Of a DNA stretch of 64,000 nt, positions 56,352 to 64,000 are shown piece by piece. The notes beneath the pieces were generated by a model. It had not been told where the DNA came from, did no database searches, and was given only the letters and a program-made list of their open reading frames with translations. Every line of letters starts with the position of its first letter. The stretch's first letter is position 1. Location of the stretch: NCBI GenBank assembly GCA_963724945.1, contig CAVRWL010000002.1, forward strand, positions 62,001 to 126,000, written 5' to 3'. This DNA is from Hyphomicrobium_A sp963724945. Lineage in GTDB: Bacteria; Pseudomonadota; Alphaproteobacteria; Rhizobiales; Hyphomicrobiaceae. Made by a program: the position numbers and the translations under genes.

Positions 56352-57197
56352 CTAGACCACGCGCTGCCACTCGGCATCCGGGCGGCGCGGACGCATGTAG
56401 ATGGGTGCAAACGGCCCCTCCTGCCGGATCTCGAGCTGGCCTTCGCGCGCCAATTCCAGCGTCGCCCCGAAGGAGCTCGCGAGCACCGTCTTGCCGTCCT
56501 CGGCGGTGACGAGCATGCGCTCCAGGTAGTGCTCGAACGCGACCCAGTCGGTGGCGGACTGAACGTCGCCCATGAGCCGCTCGAGCCTGACGCGCGCGTC
56601 CTTGATGGACCAGACGGCGCGCGCCTTCACGACATGGCCGACCTTGATCGTGCGGCGGCGCTGATCGGCGTAAGCGTGCAACAAGTCGTAGACGGTGGCC
56701 GAGTAGGCCGTCTCCCTGATCGTCTTCGTGCCCTCGGGCATGCCGCGCTGGAACACGTCGCGGCCGAGCCGCATGCGGTTCATGAGCTGGGCGGCGGCCT
56801 CGCGCATGGCGTCGAGCCGCATGAGCCGGAACGACAGCCGGCGCGCGAGCTCGTCGGCACCGACGTCCTCACCCTGCTCGACTTCGCGGGGAAGCAGCAG
56901 GCGCGACTTCAGGAAGGCGAGCCAAGCCGCCATCACCAGATAGTCGGCGGCGAGCTCGAGGCGCAGCTTCTGCGCCTCGGCGATGAAGACGAGGTATTGG
57001 TCGACGAGCGCCAGCACCGAGATCTTGGCGATATCGACCTTCTGCGTGCGCGCCAGCGCAAGCAGGAGATCGAGCGGCCCCTCGTAGCCGGCGACGTCGA
57101 CGATCAGCGCATCCTCCGAATCGAACGCACCGCCGACGACCGGCTCCTCCCACGCCGCAATCGCCTCGTTGCTGCTCTCGTCCGCCGCTTCGCTCAT
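56352..57197 (-). CDS. scpA: SMC-ScpA-ScpB condensin subunit ScpA
   Basis: Kleisin subunit bridging the SMC heads, 281 residues. The N-terminal domain has GYEGPLDLLLALARTQKVDI and VMAAWLAFLKSRLLLP. The C-terminal winged helix has FGATLELAREGQLEIRQEGPFAPIYM. The start (MSEAADE) follows AAAGGTCAGG; an upstream in-frame Met 17 codons earlier is possible. Order nagZ-scpA-scpB-tatA is conserved. Confidence 0.93.
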   Translation of the reverse strand: MSEAADESSNEAIAAWEEPVVGGAFDSEDALIVDVAGYEGPLDLLLALARTQKVDIAKISVLALVDQYLVFIAEAQKLRLELAADYLVMAAWLAFLKSRLLLPREVEQGEDVGADELARRLSFRLMRLDAMREAAAQLMNRMRLGRDVFQRGMPEGTKTIRETAYSATVYDLLHAYADQRRRTIKVGHVVKARAVWSIKDARVRLERLMGDVQSATDWVAFEHYLERMLVTAEDGKTVLASSFGATLELAREGQLEIRQEGPFAPIYMRPRRPDAEWQRVV

Positions 57198-57260
57198 GCC
57201 TGACCTTTGAGCACCCGCGGGCCGATCCCGCGTTCCATCCATCTGCATATAGTATTGAGT

Positions 57261-58292
57261 TTACACTGATTCAGCACTGCCCGCTGCAATGGCGAGGATG
57301 CGGGCAAGGTACCGCTCGGCCGCCGCGGCATCGAACGGCGCATCTGCGTTAAGCACGCTCAACGCTGCTTTAAAGCGCGCTAGCGCCCGCCCCGACAGGG
57401 CCGGCACGCCAGCTGCCGCCGCCCGCATCTCGCCCAAATCGCCATTGCAGTGGAGTGCCAGGTCGGAGCCGGCGGCAATGACGCGCTCTGCCCGCTCGCG
57501 CAAGCCGCCCGAGAGGGCCTGCATCGACAAATCGTCGCTCATCAGCAGGCCATCGAAGCCGATCTCGCCACGGATGATCTCGCGCGTCACGATCGCCGAC
57601 GTGCTCGCAGGCGCTTGCGGGTCGATCGCGGCAAAGACCACGTGCGCCGTCATGGCGGCAGGCAACGCGTTGAGCGCCTTGAACGGGGCGAAGTCCCTAG
57701 CGGAGAGCTCCTGCCGGCTCTCGCTGACCACGGGCAGCGCCAGGTGGCTGTCCTTCGTTGCCCGCCCATGGCCCGGGATGTGCTTGATCACCGGCAGCAC
57801 TCCGCCTGCCATGTGGCCCTCGGCCACCGCGCGCGCAAGCGCGACCACCGGCTCGATCTCCGTCGCGTACGCCCGGTCGCCGATGATGGCGTGCGCACCC
57901 GCGACAGGAAGATCGAGGACGGGCGCGCAGTTGGTGTTGATCCCCAGCGTTTTGAGATCTGCGGCCAAGAGGCGTGCCACCGCGAACGCGGCTTCCCTTG
58001 CCGCGGCGGGATCGCGCGCGTAGGCAAGCCCATAGGCCGCCGCCGGCGGCAGCGCGCGCCCGAGCGGAGGGCGTAGCCGCTGCACGCGGCCGCCTTCCTG
58101 ATCGATGAGCACGAGCAGATCCCGCGTGGCGACGGCGTCGTGCGCCGCCTCGCTCAAGGCGCGAATTTGCGCGTGCGACTGCAGATTGCGGGCAAAAAGG
58201 ATGATCCCTGCCGGGCGCACCTCTTTCAGGAAAGCTGTCTCCGACGGCGTCAGGGCGCCGCCGGCTACGCCGACGATCAGAGCTGTTCTCAT
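57261..58292 (-). CDS. nagZ: Beta-N-acetylhexosaminidase NagZ
   Basis: Glycoside hydrolase family 3 enzyme removing N-acetylglucosamine from muropeptides in cell-wall recycling, cytoplasmic, 343 residues. The signature KHIPGHGRATKDSHLALP (about 170-187) holds the catalytic His/Asp pair; DQEGGRVQRLRPP and LLMSDDLSMQAL (nucleophile Asp) are present. The start is the Met of RTALIVGVAGG. Confidence 0.94.
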   Translation of the reverse strand: MRTALIVGVAGGALTPSETAFLKEVRPAGIILFARNLQSHAQIRALSEAAHDAVATRDLLVLIDQEGGRVQRLRPPLGRALPPAAAYGLAYARDPAAAREAAFAVARLLAADLKTLGINTNCAPVLDLPVAGAHAIIGDRAYATEIEPVVALARAVAEGHMAGGVLPVIKHIPGHGRATKDSHLALPVVSESRQELSARDFAPFKALNALPAAMTAHVVFAAIDPQAPASTSAIVTREIIRGEIGFDGLLMSDDLSMQALSGGLRERAERVIAAGSDLALHCNGDLGEMRAAAAGVPALSGRALARFKAALSVLNADAPFDAAAAERYLARILAIAAGSAESV

Positions 58293-58374
58293 GGCCACCC
58301 CGCCAACGCGCAAGACCTAATGGCCCGGCGGAGCCCCATTTTCAGGGAGACGCGAGAGGAGCCGAGCGACGGGC

Positions 58375-60144
58375 TCAGTAGGCCGTCACCCAGCAATCTT
58401 TGTAGCCCGCCGCCTTGAGCTCGCTGCAGAGCGCGCTCGCCTGCGCGCGCGAGCCGGGCGGCCCGACGAGCAGCCGATTGTAGACGCCCTTGGCACCGAG
58501 GTTCGCCTCGCGAACGTCTGGTGTCTTGTTCTGCAGCACGGAGCCGTAGTGCTGCTGCATGTCGGCGAATTTCTTGAGCGCGACGAGACGGCTGCCGCCG
58601 GACGCAGGAACGGAGGCGAGGACCACGACGTAGCCGTTGCCCGCTGCTGGTGCGCCTCCAGCAGCCGGCGGCGTGGCGGTGGCCACCCTCTTAGCCGTCG
58701 GCTGATGCCTCGGCGGCAGAGCGCCGGTCGTCGCCTCGCGCGCGGGCGCCGACGTCGGCGCTGATTCCGTCGCAGGCGTTGTGCTCGACGTGACCACGGC
58801 CGCCTGCTGCTCCGGCGGCTTGACCACGACAGGCCGGTGCACGGCTGTGGCCGAGGACTGCGTGCCTTCCGGCGGAGAGGTCGAGGCTGTCGTCGTAACG
58901 GCTCCCGGATATTGGCCGCCGAAGCCATCGACCATGGTCACGCCGGGCACGGCAACGGCGCTGGCAGTACTGCCAGGCTCAGCCGGCGGCGGTGCCGCAG
59001 GCGCGGTCGGCGCCCCCGGCGGCATGATCGAGCCGTCGCGGCCCACGACCAGAGTCGTCACCTTGCGCGCGCCGTTGGCGTCGGTCTCAGCGCCCGCCGA
59101 CGAGGAGGGTGGGGACGGAGGAGAAACATCGACCTGCGCGCTTACCGGCGCGGCCTCTCCCAGCCGGCCCATGACCTTGCTGTCCGTGTGCGCGAACTGC
59201 TTGCCGCCAGGATCCGTCGGCTTGGTCTTGGTGGGCGCGTCGTCGCCGCGGACGATGGGCGTCGCGCCGTCGGGGGCGCTGCTGCCAGCGACGAACTTGT
59301 AGCCCTGGGCGAGACCGTAGCCGAGGCCGATCGCGACGACGATCGCGCCGGCGATCCGCAGCGCCCAACTGCCGCGGCGAGGCTGCTCTTCAACCTCGTA
59401 CTCGCCGCCTTCCTCATGCGCATAGGCTTGCTCGAGCGCACCGGCGTGGGATTGCTCATACCCCCCGCCCTGAAATGTCGGATCGTGGGCCGCCTCGCCA
59501 TAGGCGCCTTGCCCCGGAAGCGGCCAGTCTGCCTGGTGCTGCAGCGGATCGCCGACGGAGCCGTCGGGCCGGCCGATGCCGGTGGGCATGTAATTGCCGA
59601 GATCATAGCCGCGCGGGTCGGGACCAGGCATCGGCACGGACCACTGATCATAGCCCGCGGCGGCCATCGGATCGGGCTGGCGCGGCTGCCCTGCGAAGGG
59701 AGCGGCAGGGCGGAAGCCTGGGGCCGCGCCTGGTGCTACGAAGCCGCGCGGCTGCGGCGCCTGCCCGTAGGGCAGCGCGCCGGCCTCGTGCGTGCTGAGA
59801 CCCTGGCGACCAGGCGGCGGCGCACCGGCCGGCTGCTGCTGCTGCGGATAGTGGTAGGCCGCCTGCTGCGGATCGTAGCCGGGATTGGGGCCCTGAGCTG
59901 GATAGCCCCCCTGAGGCGGATAGCCACCCTGAGCTGGATAGCTCCCCTGAGGCGGATATCCCGCCGGGGCGGGCTGCTGTGCCCCAGACGGGGCCGGACG
60001 CTGTCCAGGAGGAGCCGTACGTTGACTGCGCGGATCTTGATCAGCAGCGGCGGATTGTGGCGCCTGCCATCCGCCGTTGGTCAGTGCAGCGTGGGTGCGT
60101 GCCATCGTTGAAGAATCCCTCGAGACTTCTTTTCTGTACGCCAT
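58375..60144 (-). CDS. SPOR-domain membrane protein with long Pro/Gly/Gln-rich region
   Basis: A 589-residue, single-pass inner-membrane protein. The N-terminal cytoplasmic 255 residues are low complexity with YPPQGGYPAQG-type repeats. A membrane helix follows (WALRIAGAIVVAIGLGYGL, about 258-277), then a disordered periplasmic linker. The C-terminal SPOR domain (about 500-589: GYVVVLASVPASGGSRLVALKK to the end) binds denuded septal peptidoglycan. AGGGAT precedes the ATG. It lies between argS and nagZ, a standard position. Confidence 0.88.
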   Translation of the reverse strand: MAYRKEVSRDSSTMARTHAALTNGGWQAPQSAAADQDPRSQRTAPPGQRPAPSGAQQPAPAGYPPQGSYPAQGGYPPQGGYPAQGPNPGYDPQQAAYHYPQQQQPAGAPPPGRQGLSTHEAGALPYGQAPQPRGFVAPGAAPGFRPAAPFAGQPRQPDPMAAAGYDQWSVPMPGPDPRGYDLGNYMPTGIGRPDGSVGDPLQHQADWPLPGQGAYGEAAHDPTFQGGGYEQSHAGALEQAYAHEEGGEYEVEEQPRRGSWALRIAGAIVVAIGLGYGLAQGYKFVAGSSAPDGATPIVRGDDAPTKTKPTDPGGKQFAHTDSKVMGRLGEAAPVSAQVDVSPPSPPSSSAGAETDANGARKVTTLVVGRDGSIMPPGAPTAPAAPPPAEPGSTASAVAVPGVTMVDGFGGQYPGAVTTTASTSPPEGTQSSATAVHRPVVVKPPEQQAAVVTSSTTPATESAPTSAPAREATTGALPPRHQPTAKRVATATPPAAGGAPAAGNGYVVVLASVPASGGSRLVALKKFADMQQHYGSVLQNKTPDVREANLGAKGVYNRLLVGPPGSRAQASALCSELKAAGYKDCWVTAY

Positions 60145-60164
60145 ATCCCTGCGAATCAGAAAGT

Positions 60165-61925
60165 CTAGCGCATGGACTCGGGCGCCTCGACGCCAAGGAT
60201 CATTAGACCCAAAGATATCACCCGCTGTGTGGCAGCAATGAGCGCAAGACGTGCGGCGGTCATAACCCCATCTTTTGCCTGAATAAATCGCAATTGTGGC
60301 GATTCATTGCCGCGTGCCCACTGCGCATGCAGCGCAGACGCGAGGTCATAGAGATAAAACGCGACGCGATGCGGCTCCTCCGCCGCGGCGGCTTTCGCCA
60401 CCAATCGCGGAAAAAACGCGAGCCGCTTGATCAAGTCGAGCTCACCCGCATCGGTGAGCGGCGACAGATCGGCAGCGCGCACGCTGTCGCTGTCCTTGCC
60501 GAGATCGGCAAAGACCTCCTGCGCATTGCGGAACACGGAAGCCGCGCGCGCGTGCGCGTACTGGACATAAAAGACAGGGTTGTCCTTCGACTGCTCGAGC
60601 ACTTTTGCCAAGTCGAAGTCGAGCGGTGCATCGTTCTTGCGCATGAGCATCATGAAGCGGACGGGATCGCGCCCGACCTCCTCGACGACGTCGCGCAGCG
60701 TCACGAAGGTGCCGGCGCGCTTGGACATGCGCACGGGCTCGCCTGCGCGCAAAACCTTCACCAGCTGGCAGACGAGGATTTGAAAGTCGGCCTTGCCGTC
60801 TGACAGCGCCGCGACGGCGGCCTTGATACGCGAGACGTAGCCGATGTGATCGGCGCCGAACACATCGCGGTAATGGTCGAAGCCGCGCCGCAGCTTGTCG
60901 TAGTGGTAGGCCACGTCGCCGGCAAAATAGGTGTAGCTGCCGTCCGATTTCATCAGCGCCCTGTCGACGTCGTCGCCGAAGGCCGTCGACTTGAAGAGCG
61001 TCTGATCGCGGTCCTCCCACTCCTCGTCGTCGTGCCCCATGGGCCGCGGCAACCGACCTTCGTAAATCAGGCCTTTGGCGCGCAGGGTGTCGATCGCCGC
61101 CTTTATCTTGTCCTTCTTGCCTGAGGTCAGCGAGGCTTCCGAGAAGAACACCTCGTGCTTGATGTTGATCGCGGCCAGATCCTTCTTGATCATAGCGAGC
61201 ATCGGCTTGATAGCCGCCTTGCGCACGATCGGAAGCCACTCCGTTTCGGGCATCTCGCGCAGCACGCTGCCATGCTTCCTGGCGAGGGCCTCTCCGACCG
61301 GCTTCAGGTAGTCGCCGGGATAGAGGCCCTGAGGGATCTCGCCGATGTCCTCGCCCAGCGCCTCGCGGTAGCGCAGGAACACCGAGCGCGCGAGGATGTC
61401 GACTTGGCCGCCGGCATCATTGACGTAGTATTCGCGCGTGACCTTGTAGCCAGCGAACGCCAAAAGGTTGCAGAGCGCATCGCCGAACACCGCGATGCGG
61501 CCGTGACCGACGTGGATGGGGCCCGTCGGATTGGTGGAGACGTACTCGACATTCACGGTCTCGCCCTTGCCGAGGTCGGAGCGGCCGTAGTCGGCGTCCT
61601 CCTTGAGGATCGTGCGCACGAGGCCGTGCCAGAACGCCGGCGTGAACGTGAGGTTCAAGAAGCCAGGCCCGGCGACCGTGGCCTCGGCGATGTCATCGTC
61701 GCCTTGAAGCTTCTCCTTGAGCTTCTCGGCAATGTCGCGCGGCTTCATGCGCGCGGCCTTGGCGAGCGCGAGTGCGGCATTGGTCGAAAGATCGCCGTGC
61801 GTCGCATCGCGCGGAACCTCCACCTCGATAGCGGTGATGGCCAGATCAGCGGGAAGCGCGCCGTCGCGCTTCAGCGCCTCGAGCGCCGCCACGACGCGAG
61901 CCTCCACGCGCGCGAACACGTTCAT
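60165..61925 (-). CDS. argS: Arginyl-tRNA synthetase
   Basis: Class I synthetase charging tRNA(Arg), 586 residues. Order: N-terminal additional domain, the HIGH-type STNPTGPIHVGHGR (about 118-131), a KMSK-type RMSKRAGTF near 403, and the C-terminal anticodon-binding DALR domain. AGGATCCC precedes the ATG. It reads through without frameshift, unlike serS and gatB. Confidence 0.95.
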   Translation of the reverse strand: MNVFARVEARVVAALEALKRDGALPADLAITAIEVEVPRDATHGDLSTNAALALAKAARMKPRDIAEKLKEKLQGDDDIAEATVAGPGFLNLTFTPAFWHGLVRTILKEDADYGRSDLGKGETVNVEYVSTNPTGPIHVGHGRIAVFGDALCNLLAFAGYKVTREYYVNDAGGQVDILARSVFLRYREALGEDIGEIPQGLYPGDYLKPVGEALARKHGSVLREMPETEWLPIVRKAAIKPMLAMIKKDLAAINIKHEVFFSEASLTSGKKDKIKAAIDTLRAKGLIYEGRLPRPMGHDDEEWEDRDQTLFKSTAFGDDVDRALMKSDGSYTYFAGDVAYHYDKLRRGFDHYRDVFGADHIGYVSRIKAAVAALSDGKADFQILVCQLVKVLRAGEPVRMSKRAGTFVTLRDVVEEVGRDPVRFMMLMRKNDAPLDFDLAKVLEQSKDNPVFYVQYAHARAASVFRNAQEVFADLGKDSDSVRAADLSPLTDAGELDLIKRLAFFPRLVAKAAAAEEPHRVAFYLYDLASALHAQWARGNESPQLRFIQAKDGVMTAARLALIAATQRVISLGLMILGVEAPESMR

Positions 61926-61992
61926 GGGATCCTGACCGCTCAAGTGCCCGGGAAATCTGGGCCTGGGAAACTCTGGGAAAACTGGGGCCCGC

Positions 61993-63223
61993 CTAACGCA
62001 AATCGGGGGTGTCGTCAAACAGCCGGCGGTGCTGGAGAAGCGCATAGCGGTCGGTCATGCCAGCGACGAAATCGGCGATGAGGCGGGCGCGGGCCCGCTC
62101 GCTGAGGTCGATCGACGCCGCATGCCAGGCCTCCGCCATGGCACCGGGCTCGGCGAGATAGCGCTCGAACAGGTCGCGCACGATTCTCTCGGCGTCGCTC
62201 ATGATGCGCATCACGTGCGGGTGCCTGTAGACGCGCTCAAAGAGAAATCCCTTGAGCGCGGCGAGATCCGCGGCCATGCCCGGCTGAGAAGGCGACGGTC
62301 GCACGGCCGGCGCGGCGGACGTCGTCGGGCGAGCCCGGCGCCAGCGCCTTCAGCCGAGCGCGCGTCTCTTGCACCAGATCGGCAACCATCGCCGTGATCA
62401 TGGCGCGCGTCAGCTCGTAGACGCGGCGTCCCTCCAGATCATTGCGCGCCGGAGGCGCAGCCCGCGCCAGCGCCGGCCCGGCGAGCGGCCGGCCCTCGAG
62501 ATCGGCAAGCGTGATGAGGTCGGCGCGCAGGCCGTCGTCGATGTCGTGCGAAACGTAGGCGACGTCGTCGGCAAGCGAAGCCGCCTGCGCCTCCGCGCTC
62601 GGCCAGGTGTCGAGCCCGAGGCTTTTCCAATGCTCGAGCCCGCGCGCGACCTTGCCGACTGCGCTCGTGTTGCCCGCCGGCAGCGGGCCGTTGTGCTTGG
62701 CCAAGCCTTCCAGCGTCTCCCACGTCAGATTGAGCCCGTCGAAGGCCGCGTACTTGCGCTCGAGCCGCGTTACGACGCGCAAGGACTGCGCGTTGTGATC
62801 GAAACCGCCGAAATCGCGCATCGCCGCATCGAGCGCGCGCTCGCCGGCGTGGCCGAACGGCGGGTGGCCGAGGTCGTGAGCGAGCGCGATCGCCTCGGCG
62901 AGGTCCTCGTCGAGACGCAACTGCCGCGCGATCGTGCGCGCGATCTGCGCCACCTCGAGCGAGTGGGTAAGCCGCGAGCGGTAGTGGTCGCCCTCGTGGA
63001 AGACGAACACCTGCGTCTTATAGGTGAGGCGGCGGAAGGATGTGGAATGCAGCACCCGGTCGCGGTCGCGCTGGAACGGGCTGCGGGTTGTGCACTCGGG
63101 CTCGGCATGCTCGCGCCCGCGGCTCGCAACGGCGCTCGCCGCATAACGCCCCGGCGCGCGGGCCCCCGCGGCGAGACCCTCACCATAGCCGGTGTCAGCG
63201 GTTGCACTTTTCTCAGTAGCCAT
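61993..63223 (-). CDS. dgt: Deoxyguanosinetriphosphate triphosphohydrolase-like protein, one frameshift
   Basis: HD-superfamily dNTPase. The HD residues are in YRSRLTHSLEVAQIART and AHDLGHPPFGHAGE. Conserved ends: RDRVLHSTSFRRLTYKTQVF, DDVAYVSHDIDDGLRA. The frame breaks near 62290: dropping one base gives AFSPGMAADLAALKGFLF and the normal C-terminal domain ending in DDTPDLR. Corrected length is about 410 residues, as in the family. Divergent from erpA. Confidence 0.92.
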
Positions 63224-63311
63224 GCTCAATGGGACGAATCAATTTCAGCAGGCCCACGGACGGGCCTTTGACTTCGATCGGCGCGCGCCTATCTTCCTTA
63301 GGGTCAGACGG

Positions 63312-63339
63312 CGGCGCCCGGCAAGGCCGGCGGGCGCCG
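63312..63339. repeat. Strong inverted repeat upstream of erpA
   Basis: CGGCGCCCG and CGGGCGCCG, 9-bp perfect arms with a 10-base loop, lie about 38 bases before the erpA start in the dgt-erpA divergent region. It could be a leader hairpin or a site; no known regulator motif is recognised. Confidence 0.55.
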
Positions 63340-63376
63340 AGATTTAGGCATTGGGATACTTAAGAGGCTTTCGAGC

Positions 63377-63706
63377 ATGAGCGAGCCCGTCACCGTCACC
63401 GAGCGCGCAGCCAAGCGCATCGCCGAGATCGTCGCCGGCGAGGCGGCCGCACGCGCATTGCGCGTCAGCGTCGAAGGCGGGGGCTGCTCGGGCTTCCAGT
63501 ACAAGTTCGACCTTGTGCCGGAGGCCGCGCCAGACGACGTGGTTTTGGAGCGCTCGGGCGCCAAGGTCGTCATCGACCAGGTCTCTCTCGGCTACCTCGC
63601 CGGCTCCGAGATCGATTTCGTCGACGACCTGATCGGGGCGTCGTTCCGCATCAAGAACCCGCAAGCGACGCAGTCGTGCGGCTGCGGCACGAGCTTCTCG
63701 CTCTAG
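63377..63706 (+). CDS. erpA: Iron-sulfur cluster insertion protein ErpA
   Basis: A-type carrier that delivers Fe-S clusters to apoproteins, 109 residues. The three cluster cysteines are Cys37 (GGGCSGFQY) and Cys101/Cys103 (QSCGCGTSF). The final segment SCGCGTSFSL is the family end. The dgt-erpA divergent arrangement is common in Rhizobiales. Confidence 0.94.
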   Translation: MSEPVTVTERAAKRIAEIVAGEAAARALRVSVEGGGCSGFQYKFDLVPEAAPDDVVLERSGAKVVIDQVSLGYLAGSEIDFVDDLIGASFRIKNPQATQSCGCGTSFSL

Positions 63707-63720
63707 ACATCGGTGATCGC

Positions 63721-64000
63721 ATGCCGCATCGCATTCTTGTCTTCTACGGATCCTATCGCCGCGACCGCATGGGCATCCGCCTGGCGAGCTTCATCGTCGA
63801 AAGGCTGCGTGAGCGCGGCGCGGACGTGGAGCTGATCGACGCCCAGGCCGTCGGCCTGCCGATGCTCGACCGCATGTACAAGGAGCACAAGCCCGGCACC
63901 GCGCCGCCCGCCATGGAGACGCTGGCGACCAAGATCAAAGCGGCCGACGCCTTCGTGTTCGTGACGGGGGAGTACAATTGGGGCGTGCAGCCCGGCCTCA
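63721..64000 (+). CDS. NADPH-dependent FMN reductase family protein, cut by window edge
   Basis: The first 93 residues of a flavodoxin-fold reductase. HRILVFYGSYRRDRMG (about 3-18) is the FMN phosphate-binding loop, and FVFVTGEYNWGVQPGL near the edge is the family's PEYN(x)G flavin-contacting motif with Gly-Glu for Pro-Glu. It starts 14 bases after erpA and may be co-transcribed. Confidence 0.85.
   Translation, partial: MPHRILVFYGSYRRDRMGIRLASFIVERLRERGADVELIDAQAVGLPMLDRMYKEHKPGTAPPAMETLATKIKAADAFVFVTGEYNWGVQPGL

Overview
The window is high-GC DNA from an alphaproteobacterium, most likely of the order Hyphomicrobiales (Rhizobiales). The evidence is gene content and order. A divK-pleD pair is followed by a divergent DUF3572 gene and an EipB (DUF1849) gene. 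There is also a run nagZ-scpA-scpB-tatA-tatB-tatC-serS-surE-nlpD, a gatC-gatA pair and topA-rnr-DUF983-rpmG. No rRNA, tRNA, CRISPR array or insertion sequence could be supported. Genus cannot be assigned.

Layout. Positions 1-7350 hold a CHASE2-adenylate cyclase cut by the left edge, a c-type cytochrome, a DUF938 methyltransferase, a ctaG/copper-chaperone-like pair, an outer-membrane barrel and a coupled pair of odd nucleotide/phosphotransfer-like genes. Positions 7350-10690 are the most accessory part: sparse coding, an AbiJ-like gene, a visibly AT-richer secreted orphan, and a 44-bp copy of the gatB 3' end on the far side of the orphan. Positions 10690-23850 carry gatB, bactofilin, a DHA2 transporter, a membrane-embedded lipase-like protein, PiT phosphate transporter, a secreted SUMF1-like protein, several small proteins, chorismate mutase, gatA and gatC. 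Positions 23950-34530 hold a membrane/spermidine-synthase fusion, ruvX, a PcfJ-like gene, aidB, pyrB with a zinc-ligand-less pyrC, plsY and dprA. Positions 34770-43540 hold topA, rnr, DUF983, rpmG, then pleD/divK. Positions 43550-51190 hold eipB, a RidA-GDPD-FemAB run, a coupled cdh/2H-like pair, HIT-SDR and an NlpD-like lipoprotein. Positions 51390-63225 are one long minus-strand block for SurE, SerS, Tat, ScpAB, NagZ, a SPOR protein, ArgS and dGTPase. erpA and a partial flavin reductase gene close the window.

Quality warning. At least seven genes (the AbiJ-like gene, gatB twice, dprA, topA, serS several times, tatC and dgt) are broken by single-base indels. Most are one-base insertions, and removing one base restores the family sequence. 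Because topA, serS, gatB and tatC are core genes, this looks like uncorrected sequencing or assembly error rather than decay. These genes are annotated across the frameshift.

The observations I would follow first are four. One is the translationally coupled periplasmic pair Cdh plus a 2H-phosphoesterase-like protein. Another is the coupled pair of a kinase-fold protein lacking the catalytic Asp with an NDK-like protein. The third is a copper-chaperone domain that has lost its copper ligands beside ctaG. The last is the gatB-fragment-bracketed island.
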